From Shewanella sp. UCD-KL21 (GTDB taxonomy: Bacteria > Pseudomonadota > Gammaproteobacteria > Enterobacterales > Shewanellaceae): 64,000 nucleotides of DNA. The notes below the pieces were generated by a model that saw only the letters and a list, made by a program, of their open reading frames with translations, ran no database searches and was not told where the DNA came from. The stretch is taken from positions 82,329-146,328 of the forward strand of contig NZ_MPHK01000011.1 in the NCBI RefSeq assembly GCF_001957135.1. Direction: 5' to 3'. The position numbers and the translations under genes were made by a program. Below are positions 46,910 to 56,306 of the stretch, in pieces (the stretch's first letter is position 1; every line of letters begins with the position of its first letter).

Positions 46910-48122
46910 TACAGCTCACCTGCTATGGTAATTTCATCACTGTTTTCTGCTGGCGCTTCTAGTTCCACGTCTGGGGTGTCAGCTTCTTCACCTAACAATT
47001 TCACTTTCTGACCTGAGGTCATATTATTGATATCGGTGATCGATACGCGCTCGCCACTTTTCAGGCTGCCCTTAATATAGACATGCTCAATATCTGTGCG
47101 CACGATATTAACTGGGCGAATTTCAATGGTGTTGTCATCTTTAACGATGGCGACTTGATTGTCTCTTACCACGTAGCGCGGTAGCTTCACTATGCCATCG
47201 ACAGTGCGACCAGTGATAACAGCAGTCACAAAGCTGCCATATTTAAGTGGTAGTTCATTTTCGCCGGGCTGCTGTCTTAGGTAAGGATCTTTAACTTCTG
47301 CGACTAAGTAAACCATACGGTTTTGCTCATCGATGACGTTTTCACTGCGGACAATATTACCTTGCCAAGTAAATGAATTACCCGCCAAAGAAGCACTTAA
47401 AGTGACTGAGGTATCAGGGTTATCAACTGACTCTAAGTAGGCTAAATCATTATTGCTTAGGGGTAAGCGCACTTCAGCAATGCTGATATCGTATAACTCG
47501 CCTAAATTTGTTCCTAAAGAGACATATTGGCCTAAGTCGACGTTACGCGCTTTAATGAGGCCATCAAATGGCGCTCTAATCACTGTGCGCTCTAAATTAC
47601 GCTGAGCACGGGCGAGTGCGGCTTTAGCGTATTTGACATTGGCTTGTCTTTTTTCAGTTGCGGAATACGCAGGCCCAACTCTGGCGGTAGGCCGTCATCA
47701 AAATCTTTAAATTCAATTTTAGCAACTTCACCGCGGGCGACTTCTTCATTAAGCGCGGCATAGGCTTGGGCAAGGCTTGCTTCTGCTTGGATAAAATCCG
47801 CTTCATAATCTGAAGGTTCAATTTGTGCTAATGCTTGACCTTGTTTGACTATGCCGCCGGCGACAAAGCTAGGGTCTAAACTGACTAAACGGCCTTGTAC
47901 TTCGGTGACGAGCTGAGTTTTGTATTTCGGGCTGACAACACCATAGGAAGGCAGGTTTAACGAGACTGTTTGTAGCTCGACATCAATGACATCAACAATA
48001 GCAATTTTAACTTGTTCTTGTTTTTGCTCTGGAGCTTCTTTGGTACTTAGCAGCACAAAAGCTAAGCCTGCAAAAATGATCAGGATAAATAAAGGCGATA
48101 GGATTCTTAAGATTCGTTTCAT
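46909..48122 (-). pseudogene. RND periplasmic adaptor (HlyD/MFP family), frameshifted
   Basis: The coding sequence is broken into two frames. The part starting at 48122 (to 47592) gives a signal anchor (MKRILRILSPLFILIIFAGLAFVLL), the first lipoyl half and the helical hairpin start, and ends out of frame as DKPMSNTLKPHS. The second part (to 46909) resumes with VIRAPFDGLIKARNVDLGQYV and the beta-barrel and membrane-proximal domains, ending in an acidic tail. Adding one A to the A6 run (47649-47654, T6 on the plus strand) restores LKKRQANVKYAKAALARAQ and a continuous adaptor of about 404 residues. Possible causes are a real mutation, a sequencing error in a homopolymer, or slippage at the run. 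The gene lies directly upstream of its permease. Confidence 0.88.
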
Positions 48123-48308
48123 TAGTAACTGTATCCATACAAAATATTACATCAGAGAGTAACTCTATTTTTTATGACTTTTAGAGTCTTATACCGGCTA
48201 AATTACCAGAGTTCGTCAGCGAGCTAAAGCGATAGATGTAAATTAAATGTTTCATAAAGTTTTTTTCATATTTATTTAGGGTTTTACGCTATAAAACTGA
48301 TTTTTAGA

Positions 48309-48346
48309 TAAAAAAAGCCCTGAATCATTATATTGATTCAGGGCTT
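48309..48346 (-). terminator. Terminator of srmB
   Basis: AAGCCCTGAATCA (48315-48327) pairs perfectly with 48334-48346. On the minus strand the stem is followed by a run of Ts. Confidence 0.93.
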
Positions 48347-48376
48347 AAACAGTTTTTTTAATCGCGAGAGAAAGGC

Positions 48377-49609
48377 TTACTTTTTCTTTTTCGCTTTTGC
48401 TTTTTTAGATTTTTTCTTGGCAGCGATTTTCACTTTGTCTTTTTTCTTGCCTGGTACTTTCGCTTCTTTGTGGGTAGGTCGTAAACCGTCGATGTAGCGA
48501 CGTTTTAGTGGCTGCTCAATATAGCGCTCAATTTTGTTAACGATGCGCATGTCATGGGCTTCAATTAATGAAATTGCCGTGCCTTTAGCGCCAGCGCGTG
48601 CAGTACGACCAATACGGTGAACATAGGCGTCGGCTGAGCGAGGCATATCAAAGTTAATCACGTGGGTGATACCTTCAATATCAATACCACGGGCTGCAAC
48701 ATCGGTTGCTAGCAAGATATTGACTTCGCCTTTGCTGAATTTACTTAGGGCTTGGAAGCGTTTTTTCTGCTCCATATCACCACGTAAGAAAGCGCAAGGA
48801 ATACCGGCTTTAAGCAGCAGTCCTTCAAGGCTTGCTACAATTTCACGGGTTTTTACGAATACGATAGTGCGCTTAACTGACTCTTGCTGAAGAATGTTAC
48901 ATAGCAAGGCAAACTTATGGGCTTGATTATCGGCAAGGTGAGCCCATTGGTGAATTTTGGCTTTTTCACTGCGAGGAGAGTCAACATCAATCGTGACTGG
49001 GTCATTCAATAGCACTTGCGCGAAGCGCGATACACCGCTGCCTTCAAGGGTGGCAGAAAATAGCATATTCTGCTTACGGCCTTGGGCCTCAATGGCGATA
49101 GTTTCTACCACTGACGAGAACCCCATATCTAACATGCGGTCAGCTTCATCAATGATCAGAATTTCAACTTCTGTTGCTTCAAACTGGCCTTTATCAAGAT
49201 ATTCAACGAGGCGACCGGGAGTGGCGATCAATAAATCGACATTGTCTTCAAGTTGTTCTTCTTGAGGGCCGTATGGCACACCACCGGTGATGATACCAAT
49301 ATCGAGGTCCAAATCGGTGGCAAGGTGGCAAGCGTAACGATGAATTTGGCTAGCAAGCTCACGTGTTGGGGTTAGGACTAACACACGGGCTTGACCATTG
49401 AATCGTCTTGGGAAATCAATCAAGTGTTGTAATGCCGGCAGCAAAAAGCTGGCCGTTTTACCGGTACCTGTTGGCGCTTTAGCTAAAATATCCCGTTGTT
49501 CCATCGCCATTGGCAATGTTTGTTGTTGAACTGTGGTCGGGGTCAAATGTCCCATGGCCTTTAATGAATCTAAAAGCATTGGGTCTAGGTCAAAATCTTC
49601 AAATAGCAT
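48377..49609 (-). CDS. srmB: DEAD-box RNA helicase SrmB
   Basis: The 410-residue ATP-dependent RNA helicase has all core motifs: Q motif TPTTVQQQTLP, APTGTGKT (motif I), PTRELASQ (Ia), TPGRLVEYL (Ib), IDEADRMLDMGF (II), FSATL (III), FVKTRE (IV), ATDVAARGIDIEGI (V) and HRIGRTARAGAKG (VI). A highly basic Lys-rich tail ends in KKKSKKAKAKKKK. SrmB acts early in 50S ribosome assembly. The neighbour trmN6 (yfiC) is adjacent to srmB in E. coli as well, which supports the name over other DEAD-box paralogues. Confidence 0.92.
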   Translation of the reverse strand: MLFEDFDLDPMLLDSLKAMGHLTPTTVQQQTLPMAMEQRDILAKAPTGTGKTASFLLPALQHLIDFPRRFNGQARVLVLTPTRELASQIHRYACHLATDLDLDIGIITGGVPYGPQEEQLEDNVDLLIATPGRLVEYLDKGQFEATEVEILIIDEADRMLDMGFSSVVETIAIEAQGRKQNMLFSATLEGSGVSRFAQVLLNDPVTIDVDSPRSEKAKIHQWAHLADNQAHKFALLCNILQQESVKRTIVFVKTREIVASLEGLLLKAGIPCAFLRGDMEQKKRFQALSKFSKGEVNILLATDVAARGIDIEGITHVINFDMPRSADAYVHRIGRTARAGAKGTAISLIEAHDMRIVNKIERYIEQPLKRRYIDGLRPTHKEAKVPGKKKDKVKIAAKKKSKKAKAKKKK

Positions 49610-49690
49610 GCGCTGTAGGTCTCACTGATTGATAGCCGAGCATTATAACCTAAGAAGCGCAACTCAGCGAGAGCGATATCTATACAAAGC

Positions 49691-50461
49691 TTAAAGTTTT
49701 AGATAGAACTCACGACAAAGGGCGATCATTTGCTGACTATATTGACCGCTGGGATCGCTTATCACCAAACTTGAGTGTTCGGTGCTTTCAATCTTTGCTT
49801 GATGTTTAAGTTCAAGCAGCAATCGTCTTGGTGGCTTATTGCTAACCGTTGAGATGCTGACACGTTTAGATATGGCCAAAGAGGTTTGTGTTAATGCGCC
49901 GGTAAAGCGTGCTTCACTTTCAACGGGAAGAATTAAGCTCGCCGCGCCATGTGGGGCCAATAATAACTCAATATGTTTCAGTAACTCGCTAAAGCTTAAG
50001 CTGTCAGTATGTCTCGCGGTTGCCCGCTGCTGCTGTGTTGATTGCGGCCCATTATCAAAGTAGGGCGGATTACAAATGATGCTATCAAATAATGGGCTTC
50101 GCTTAGCTTGGCACTGGGCTAAGTGCTGAGCACTAAAGTCTTGTATTGCCCCATGGTGAAACTCAATCATCTCAGCCCAAGGGCTATTGGCGATATTGTC
50201 TAAGCAATCTTGAGCGGCTAAATCATCAAGTTCAACAGCGACAATTTTAACTGCGTTGCTTGTTAATCCTGCTGCCGTTTGTGCCAATTGCTCAGCGCGC
50301 TGAGCAGCCATGAGTGTTAATAGTCCACTGCCGGCACCGATATCCAAAATGGTGTTGCTCTGTTTGATATTAGCCCAAGCGCCTAACATCACCCCGTCAG
50401 TACTTACCGGCATACCGCAACGGCTATCATCAATATGAAATTGTTTGAAACTAAAAGGCAT
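49691..50461 (-). CDS. trmN6: tRNA1(Val) (adenine37-N6)-methyltransferase TrmN6 (YfiC)
   Basis: A Rossmann-fold SAM-dependent methyltransferase with TILDIGAGSGLLTLMAAQRA (motif I) and the amino-methyltransferase motif ICNPPYFDNG (NPPY). It should methylate N6 of A37 in tRNA1-Val. I begin it at the ATG at 50461, where the family core MPFSFKQFHIDDSRCGM starts; the frame extends to a TTG at 50518. The ribosome-binding site is weak for either. It lies 81 bases upstream of srmB on the same strand and may be co-transcribed with it. Confidence 0.9.
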   Translation of the reverse strand: MPFSFKQFHIDDSRCGMPVSTDGVMLGAWANIKQSNTILDIGAGSGLLTLMAAQRAEQLAQTAAGLTSNAVKIVAVELDDLAAQDCLDNIANSPWAEMIEFHHGAIQDFSAQHLAQCQAKRSPLFDSIICNPPYFDNGPQSTQQQRATARHTDSLSFSELLKHIELLLAPHGAASLILPVESEARFTGALTQTSLAISKRVSISTVSNKPPRRLLLELKHQAKIESTEHSSLVISDPSGQYSQQMIALCREFYLKL

Positions 50462-50908
50462 AGGACTATAGATTGAGAAATGGTCGATTATGGTAACTGT
50501 TTTTGCAATTTTCCCCAAACGGAGAGTAGGTTGATTTATTGTTGCTAATATACCAGCGGTTTCGGTGCTTGTGTTGTTATTGTAGCGCTAATGTTTGGCT
50601 GTTTTTAAGCTTGTTTTCAGATGACGGTTGTTTTTGCTTTGTGCGGGTTTTGCGCTTGTGTATCTAGACACTATTTGCTATTAGTTGCTACCCGTTTGAG
50701 CACATTATTGCTGTTTAAATGGGAAAAATGAAATCAGCTTCACAAATCGACGTATGTAACACAGAAAACGTCGATTTTATCAGCAGAGTAGCGGTGATTT
50801 TAGTGAACTTAAGTGTAATTTAAAGTTTACAGATTTATAGGGTCGGTAGATTAGCGATAGCTAATTGGCAACTATTCCCTTAAGTTTGTTAAAAAACAAA
50901 ACAACAAG
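50462..50908. other. Intergenic region upstream of brnQ
   Basis: It contains the divergent promoters of trmN6 and brnQ, a candidate leader peptide (50719-50823), and a perfect 10-base inverted repeat AAATCGACGT (50744-50753) / ACGTCGATTT (50768-50777) inside that frame. Confidence 0.5.
50719..50823 (+). CDS. Candidate leader peptide of brnQ, rich in Val/Ile/Leu
   Basis: A 34-codon frame ends in ISRVAVILVNLSVI, where 9 of the last 14 residues are Val, Ile or Leu. It lies 85 bases upstream of the branched-chain amino-acid transporter gene and spans the inverted repeat at 50744-50777. Attenuation by ribosome stalling at branched-chain codons is the obvious idea. There is no clear ribosome-binding site and no T-tailed terminator after it, so chance is a real alternative. 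Confidence 0.35.
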   Translation: MGKMKSASQIDVCNTENVDFISRVAVILVNLSVI

Positions 50909-52252
50909 ATGGGGCAATGTGTGCAAAACAATAATATGAGTATTGGCGATACGGTAGGCTTAGGCTTTATGACGTTCGCATTTTTTTTAGGTGCTGGTAA
51001 CCTAATTTTTCCACCGTTTGCAGGAATGTTAGCTGGCGAGAATATGACACTCGCAATGTTAGGCTTTCTTATTACTGCCGTGGGTTTACCCCTTGCTGGA
51101 CTTATTGCGATTGCAAAAGCAAATGGTAAGGTCATGGCGATGTTACCCGCATTTGCGGCAACCGCTTTAGCGATTTCTATCTATATTATTATCGGCCCAG
51201 CCTTTGCTGTTCCTCGTACTGGTTTGGTGGCTTTTGAAATTGGTGCTCGTCCATTTTTAGATAGTGCCGACGCAATCATCCAGCTTGGTGGTCTGTCACT
51301 TAATAAAGCGCAATTGTTTTATACCATTGGCTTTTTTGCCCTTGCGATGTTGTTGTCTTTATTCCCTGGTAAATTATTAGACAGTGTGGGTAAAGTATTA
51401 ACCCCTATTCTGATTTTCCTATTAGTCGGTTTAGCGTTATCTGTGATCATTACCCCTAGCGCTGCAATTCAAGCTGCAAGCGGTGATTACATTAATAGCC
51501 CACTTTCTAAAGGTATTTTAGAGGGTTACAACACTATGGATACGCTAGCTTCATTGATTTTCGGTATGTTAATCATTGATATTTTGCGTAAAAAAGGCAT
51601 CACTGATTCAAAAGCGCAAACCCGCTATTTAGTACGCGCTGCTATCATTGCTGCATCGGGTTTAGCTTTTGTTTATGTGTCATTATTCTATTTAGGCGCT
51701 ACCGCTGGTGATATTGCTTTAGGCGCTGAAAATGGTGGCCAAATCCTAACAAACTATGTAACTCATGAGTTTGGCACTATGGGGACTATCTTATTAGCAA
51801 CGGTAGTGAGCATTGCCTGTTTAACAACTGCTGTTGGGTTAATTACTGCCTGTTCAGAGTTTTTCAATGAGCTATTGCCTAAGATCTCATACAAAGCGTT
51901 TGTGATTTTCTTCGGTGTGGTTTGTGCCACGGTTGCCAATGTGGGCTTAACGCAGTTAATTCATATCAGTATTCCTGTGTTAATGACTATTTACCCTGTG
52001 GCAATTGCACTGGTAGCGATTACTTTCTTAACTGAGCGTTTCCCGCGTCCTGAATTTTCACATCGTTTAGTGTTATCCATTGCTTTATTTTTTGGTATTT
52101 TTGATGGTCTTCAGGTTGCTGGTGTGGATACTAGTTTCTTAAGCTTTATGCCACTTCATGCTGAAGGCATGGCTTGGTTATTACCAGTAGGACTAGCGAT
52201 TGTTGCTTGTTTATTTGTTCCAGCCAAGGATCAAGCTTTAGCTGCAAGCTAG
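50909..52252 (+). CDS. brnQ: Branched-chain amino acid transport system II carrier BrnQ
   Basis: The 447-residue integral membrane symporter of the LIVCS family takes up leucine, isoleucine and valine with Na+ or H+. The family motif LGFMTFAFFLGAGNLIFPPFAGMLAGE lies near residues 18-44 (I quote only its outline: GFMTF, GAGN, FPP). FGFLITAVGLPLAG-type sequence and about 12 spans follow. The ATG at 50909 has little ribosome-binding sequence; a GTG at 50921 or ATG at 50936 could be used instead. It is followed by a strong terminator before xerD. Confidence 0.9.
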   Translation: MGQCVQNNNMSIGDTVGLGFMTFAFFLGAGNLIFPPFAGMLAGENMTLAMLGFLITAVGLPLAGLIAIAKANGKVMAMLPAFAATALAISIYIIIGPAFAVPRTGLVAFEIGARPFLDSADAIIQLGGLSLNKAQLFYTIGFFALAMLLSLFPGKLLDSVGKVLTPILIFLLVGLALSVIITPSAAIQAASGDYINSPLSKGILEGYNTMDTLASLIFGMLIIDILRKKGITDSKAQTRYLVRAAIIAASGLAFVYVSLFYLGATAGDIALGAENGGQILTNYVTHEFGTMGTILLATVVSIACLTTAVGLITACSEFFNELLPKISYKAFVIFFGVVCATVANVGLTQLIHISIPVLMTIYPVAIALVAITFLTERFPRPEFSHRLVLSIALFFGIFDGLQVAGVDTSFLSFMPLHAEGMAWLLPVGLAIVACLFVPAKDQALAAS

Positions 52253-52289
52253 GTAATCTTTGTCAAACTAAGCTAACTTTAGTTACACT

Positions 52290-52325
52290 AACGGCGTTAT
52301 TTCATCTTGAAATAACGCCGTTTTT
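52290..52325 (+). terminator. Terminator of brnQ
   Basis: A perfect 15-base stem (52290-52304 with 52308-52322, core AACGGCGTTATTTCA) is followed by Ts, directly before xerD. Confidence 0.95.
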
Positions 52326-52337
52326 CTAGGAACTCAT

Positions 52338-53240
52338 GTGACAGATAAGTATCAAGCCGATCCCATCATCGATGCATTTTTAGATGACCTTTGGTCTACG
52401 AAAGGACTTAGTGACAATACACTGGCTTCCTATCGCACTGATCTTCGCCATTTTGAACGTTTTGTGCTAACGAAAAAACGTCAGTTGATTAATGTCGATC
52501 AGTTGCTGATCCGCGATTACTTAGCCTTTAGAGTGGAACAAAATTTTGCTAAAAGCAGTACCGCGCGGTTATTGAGTAGCTTGCGGCGTTTGTATGGGTA
52601 TTTGTTAGTTAATGAGCACATAGCTGTTGATCCCACCGCGCTGGTTGAATCTCCCCAACTAGTTAGGCAATTACCCGATGCACTGAGTGAAGCCCAAATA
52701 AACAGCTTACTGGATGAACCCAATGTTGACGATCCGCTAGAGTGCCGCGATAAAGCCATGTTGGAGTTACTTTATGCCACAGGGCTGCGAGTAACCGAAC
52801 TGGTTAGCTTAACCCTTGAGCAAATAAGCTTACGCCAAGGCTTAGTGAGAATTGTCGGTAAGGGCGGTAAAGAGCGCTTAGTGCCCTTAGGTGAGTTAGC
52901 GGTGACAGAAGTAGAGCAATACCTCGTTGCGGCAAGAGCTGAGCTATTGGGTAATAAGCAAAGTGATGTGCTGTTTCCATCAAAGCGCGGTCAAATGATG
53001 ACAAGGCAGACCTTTTGGCACCGAATTAAGCTATATGCGTTACGGGCAGGAATACACTGTCATTTGTCGCCCCACACCTTGCGCCATGCTTTTGCGACCC
53101 ATTTATTAAATCACGGCGCAGACTTACGGGTAGTGCAGTTGCTTCTGGGCCACAGCGATTTATCCACCACGCAAATTTACACCCATGTAGCTAAAGCGAG
53201 GTTGCAACAGTTGCATAGTGAGCACCATCCAAGAGGTTAG
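52338..53240 (+). CDS. xerD: Tyrosine recombinase XerD
   Basis: The 300-residue site-specific recombinase resolves chromosome dimers at dif with XerC. The N-terminal SAM-like domain is followed by the catalytic domain with Arg in LLYATGLRVTELV, Lys in GKGGKERLVP, HTLRHAFATHLL (His and Arg), LGHSDLSTTQIYTH (His and nucleophile Tyr). The start is a GTG at 52338 preceded by TAGGAA. The gene order xerD-dsbC-recJ is conserved among related bacteria, which favours XerD over XerC. Confidence 0.94.
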   Translation: MTDKYQADPIIDAFLDDLWSTKGLSDNTLASYRTDLRHFERFVLTKKRQLINVDQLLIRDYLAFRVEQNFAKSSTARLLSSLRRLYGYLLVNEHIAVDPTALVESPQLVRQLPDALSEAQINSLLDEPNVDDPLECRDKAMLELLYATGLRVTELVSLTLEQISLRQGLVRIVGKGGKERLVPLGELAVTEVEQYLVAARAELLGNKQSDVLFPSKRGQMMTRQTFWHRIKLYALRAGIHCHLSPHTLRHAFATHLLNHGADLRVVQLLLGHSDLSTTQIYTHVAKARLQQLHSEHHPRG

Positions 53241-53381
53241 TGCAAAATGACTGTTTATTATTGCTTACACAAAATGGGCGCTGTGTAGTTGCTTTCATTA
53301 AATATTGTCTGTAACTTTTGCGCTGATGATCGGGTCTATATAGTGAGTAGACTAATACAGATTGACCAAATAGGATTTTAA

Positions 53382-54110
53382 ATGAAGTTAACCAAAGCAT
53401 TCTCTTTAGCGATAACGCTAGCAGTAGCCCCGTTATTACATGCCGCTTCTGCCTCTGATATCCCTAATGAAGCAGAACTCAAAAAACAAGTTTCAGATAC
53501 CTTAGGCGTGAATGTTTTGAGTATTGAAGCATCGCCAATTGATGGTCTTTATCAAGCGCTTACCGATCGTGGTCTGCTGTATGTGTCGCCTGATGGCAGT
53601 AAGTTACTTCACGGTAATATGTATGATTTACAAAAGGGCATGAAAAACTTAACCGAGGCAGCACTAGCTGGCCCTCGCATTGCGATGCTAAAACCTTTTG
53701 AAAAGGATATGTTGGTTTATAAAGCCAAAAATGAAAAACATGTGGTGACTATTTTTACCGATGTTGATTGTGGCTATTGTCGTAAGTTGCATCAGCAAAT
53801 GGATGGCTATAACGATTTAGGCATTACCGTAAGATATTTAGCTTATCCTCGTGCGGGTGTTCCATCACCTAATGCCGATGAAATGGAAGCAGTGTGGTGT
53901 GCTAAAGATCCCCTACAAGCGATGACAGATGCCAAAACCGGTCGTAATGTAAAAGCGGCAAAATGTGATGCCAATATCGAAGGTCAATACCGCTTAGGTG
54001 GCTCATTTGGTATTAACGGTACTCCAGCAATCGTGTTAGAAAATGGCGTATTAGTACCAGGCTATCAACCGCCTGAAGCATTATTAAATACCATTAAAAC
54101 CAATCTTTAA
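53382..54110 (+). CDS. dsbC: Thiol:disulfide interchange protein DsbC
   Basis: The 242-residue periplasmic disulfide isomerase has a Sec signal (MKLTKAFSLAITLAVAPLLHAASA), an N-terminal dimerisation domain and a thioredoxin domain with the redox-active CGYC in FTDVDCGYCRKL. The cis-Pro loop is GINGTPAIV, and two more cysteines (WCAKD, AKCDAN) match the second structural pair. It corrects wrong disulfide bonds and is recycled by DsbD. AGGA precedes the ATG. It lies between xerD and recJ. Confidence 0.94.
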   Translation: MKLTKAFSLAITLAVAPLLHAASASDIPNEAELKKQVSDTLGVNVLSIEASPIDGLYQALTDRGLLYVSPDGSKLLHGNMYDLQKGMKNLTEAALAGPRIAMLKPFEKDMLVYKAKNEKHVVTIFTDVDCGYCRKLHQQMDGYNDLGITVRYLAYPRAGVPSPNADEMEAVWCAKDPLQAMTDAKTGRNVKAAKCDANIEGQYRLGGSFGINGTPAIVLENGVLVPGYQPPEALLNTIKTNL

Positions 54111-54169
54111 TCTAAAGTGAGTTAATGGATTTAGCCGCTAAAGCGCGTTAAATGACGTTAATTTATAAC

Positions 54170-54199
54170 AAAAGGTGAGCCCAAAGCTCGCCTTTTTTG
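54170..54199 (+). terminator. Terminator of dsbC
   Basis: AAAAGGTGAGC (54170-54180) pairs with GCTCGCCTTTT (54186-54196), one wobble, followed by Ts. Confidence 0.92.
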
Positions 54200-54266
54200 T
54201 TATGGTAAATTCAGTTTCAATGATTCATTCCCACTTCATAATTCGATATTTTCTTAAGGTGTTTTT

Positions 54267-55991
54267 GTGGCCCATAAAATTGTTCGCCGACCTCTCGTAG
54301 ACGATAGTCATTTACCTGCAACCATTCCAGCCATCTTAAAGCAATTGTATGCCCGCCGAGGCGTCGACCTTTTAGGCTGTGATCTAAGCCTTTCAAAGCT
54401 ATTGCGCCCAGATTCTATGATGGGCTTAGCAGAAGCTGCGCGCATTATTGCCGACGCAATTATGGCGAAAAAATCCATTTTGATTGTGGGCGACTTTGAC
54501 GCCGATGGCGCGACCTCAACCAGTGTGTGCTTGTTGGCATTACGGATGATGGGCGCTCAGCATGTGGATTATCTTATTCCTAATCGATTTGATTATGGCT
54601 ATGGCTTAAGCCCTGAAATTGTAGCCGTGGCGCAGTCAAAAGGCGCTGAGGTATTAATTACCGTAGATAATGGTATTTCATCCATAGAAGGCGTAGCAGC
54701 GGCTAAAGCGCTAGGGATGACCGTGGTGGTGACAGATCATCATTTACCCGGTGCATCATTACCAATAGCCGATGCCATTGTTAACCCAAATCAAGCGGGC
54801 TGTGAGTTTGCCAGTAAATCGATAGCTGGCGTGGGCGTGGCATTTTATTTGATGTCTGTACTGCGCAGTGAATTACGCGCCCGTGATTGGTATCAGCTTA
54901 ATCAATTAGCCGAGCCAAATTTAGGCAGTTTATTGGATATTGTGGCATTAGGGACTGTGGCTGATGTGGTGTCCCTTGATAGTAATAACCGCATATTAGT
55001 GCAAGCAGGCTTACAAAGAGTGCGCAGTGGTCGCTGCCGTGTCGGTATCACAGCTTTGCTTGAAGTGGCTAAGCGAAACCCGCAGCGCATTGTCGCGTCA
55101 GATTTTGGTTTTGCAGTGGGCCCAAGGCTTAATGCCGCAGGGCGCTTAGATGAAATGGCCTTAGGGGTCGAAACCCTGCTGTGTGAAGATATGATGCTCG
55201 CTAGACGTATGGCCGGTGAGCTTGATGGCTTGAATGCTGAGCGCCGCGAATTAGAAACCGGTATGCAGCAAGAAGCCCTAAAAAGCTTACAAAAACTCAG
55301 CTTGGATGAAACTAAATTACCTTGGGGATTAGCCATTTTTCAACAAGATTGGCATCAAGGGGTGATTGGTATTCTCGCGTCACGAATTAAAGACAAATAT
55401 CATCGCCCGGTGATTGCTTTTGCTGATGCGGGTAACGGTGAAATTAAAGGTTCGGCTCGCTCCATTAAGGGTTTACACATGCGGGATTTACTGGAGCTCA
55501 TTAATAGTCGTCACCCTGGAATGATTATTAAGTTTGGCGGACATGCAATGGCAGCAGGATTATCCCTAAAAGCAGATGCCTTTAGCGAGTTTGAGCAAGC
55601 CTATGACAAAGCGGTGCGTGAAATATTAAAACCTGAGCAACTTACTGGTGAGATTTTATCTGATGGTGAATTGCCAGTGGCGCTGATGAACCTCGATACT
55701 GCCTATCTGTTAAGAGATGCAGGCCCGTGGGGGCAAGCATTTGAGGAGCCATTATTTGATGGTTATTTCAGTGTCATTCAGCAGCGCATTGTCGGTGAAA
55801 AGCATCTAAAGCTGGTGTTAGAGTCTCAGTGCGGCGCTGTCATGATGGATGCGATCGCATTTAATGTTGATTTAGCCACTTGGCCAGATGCAAGCATAAA
55901 ACATGCTCGCGTGGCTTATAAGCTGGATGTGAATGAGTTTAGAGGTAATCAAACCGTGCAAATGCTGGTGGATTACATTGAGCCAGCTTAA
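54267..55991 (+). CDS. recJ: Single-stranded-DNA-specific exonuclease RecJ
   Basis: The 574-residue 5'-3' exonuclease belongs to the DHH phosphoesterase family. The motifs are ILIVGDFDADGATSTSV (motif I), VDYLIPNRFDYGYGL (II), LITVDNGISSIEG (III, DNG), VVVTDHHLPG (DHH), and the DHHA1 segment IKFGGHAMAAGLSL. It degrades 5' strands in mismatch, base-excision and recombination repair. The start is a GTG at 54267 after AAGGTG. Length and motif order match E. coli RecJ. Confidence 0.95.
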   Translation: MAHKIVRRPLVDDSHLPATIPAILKQLYARRGVDLLGCDLSLSKLLRPDSMMGLAEAARIIADAIMAKKSILIVGDFDADGATSTSVCLLALRMMGAQHVDYLIPNRFDYGYGLSPEIVAVAQSKGAEVLITVDNGISSIEGVAAAKALGMTVVVTDHHLPGASLPIADAIVNPNQAGCEFASKSIAGVGVAFYLMSVLRSELRARDWYQLNQLAEPNLGSLLDIVALGTVADVVSLDSNNRILVQAGLQRVRSGRCRVGITALLEVAKRNPQRIVASDFGFAVGPRLNAAGRLDEMALGVETLLCEDMMLARRMAGELDGLNAERRELETGMQQEALKSLQKLSLDETKLPWGLAIFQQDWHQGVIGILASRIKDKYHRPVIAFADAGNGEIKGSARSIKGLHMRDLLELINSRHPGMIIKFGGHAMAAGLSLKADAFSEFEQAYDKAVREILKPEQLTGEILSDGELPVALMNLDTAYLLRDAGPWGQAFEEPLFDGYFSVIQQRIVGEKHLKLVLESQCGAVMMDAIAFNVDLATWPDASIKHARVAYKLDVNEFRGNQTVQMLVDYIEPA

Positions 55992-56130
55992 TGGTGATTG
56001 TCTGTGGTGATTGTCTGCGCGGTTAACTTAAGCCAAAGCTGACGTTGAGTTAGTTAGCTGCGGCTAATAAGTTGCGCTTTAATGAGCAGGTATTACTCTG
56101 GTGTGCTTGCTTAGGTGTACTTGCTCAAGA

Positions 56131-56169
56131 GGCTAGTACAAGGGGTTAGTACAAGGGGCTAGTACAAGA
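56131..56169. repeat. 13-base tandem repeat, three units
   Basis: Units at 56131-56143, 56144-56156 and 56157-56169 differ by single bases (consensus GGCTAGTACAAGG). Confidence 0.85.
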
Positions 56170-56243
56170 AGAGTAGTGGCTCAATGTCGTTAAGGTGCTT
56201 TATTGGTGTAATGGTTATCGCATGAGTGATAAATGACAGATAC

Positions 56244-56272
56244 AAAAAAGCCTCGCATTGCGAGGCTTTTTT
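56244..56272. terminator. Bidirectional terminator (tRNA-Phe and recJ side)
   Basis: AAAAAAGCCTCGC (56244-56256) pairs with GCGAGGCTTTTTT (56260-56272) around ATT. It follows tRNA-Phe on the minus strand. Confidence 0.93.
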
Positions 56273-56306
56273 GTTATTTGGTCGCGTTAGCCACCAAATC
56301 TAAATA

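Larger units (their letters stand above)
55992..56306. other. Intergenic region with three families of short tandem repeats
   Basis: It holds GGTGATTGTCTG(T/C) twice (55993-56005 and 56006-56018), a 14-base pair (56100-56113, 56114-56127), GG(C/T)TAGTACAAG(G/A) three times (56131-56169) and the tRNA terminator. No gene is supported; the frame 56233-56433 overlaps the terminator and tRNA. Confidence 0.7.
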
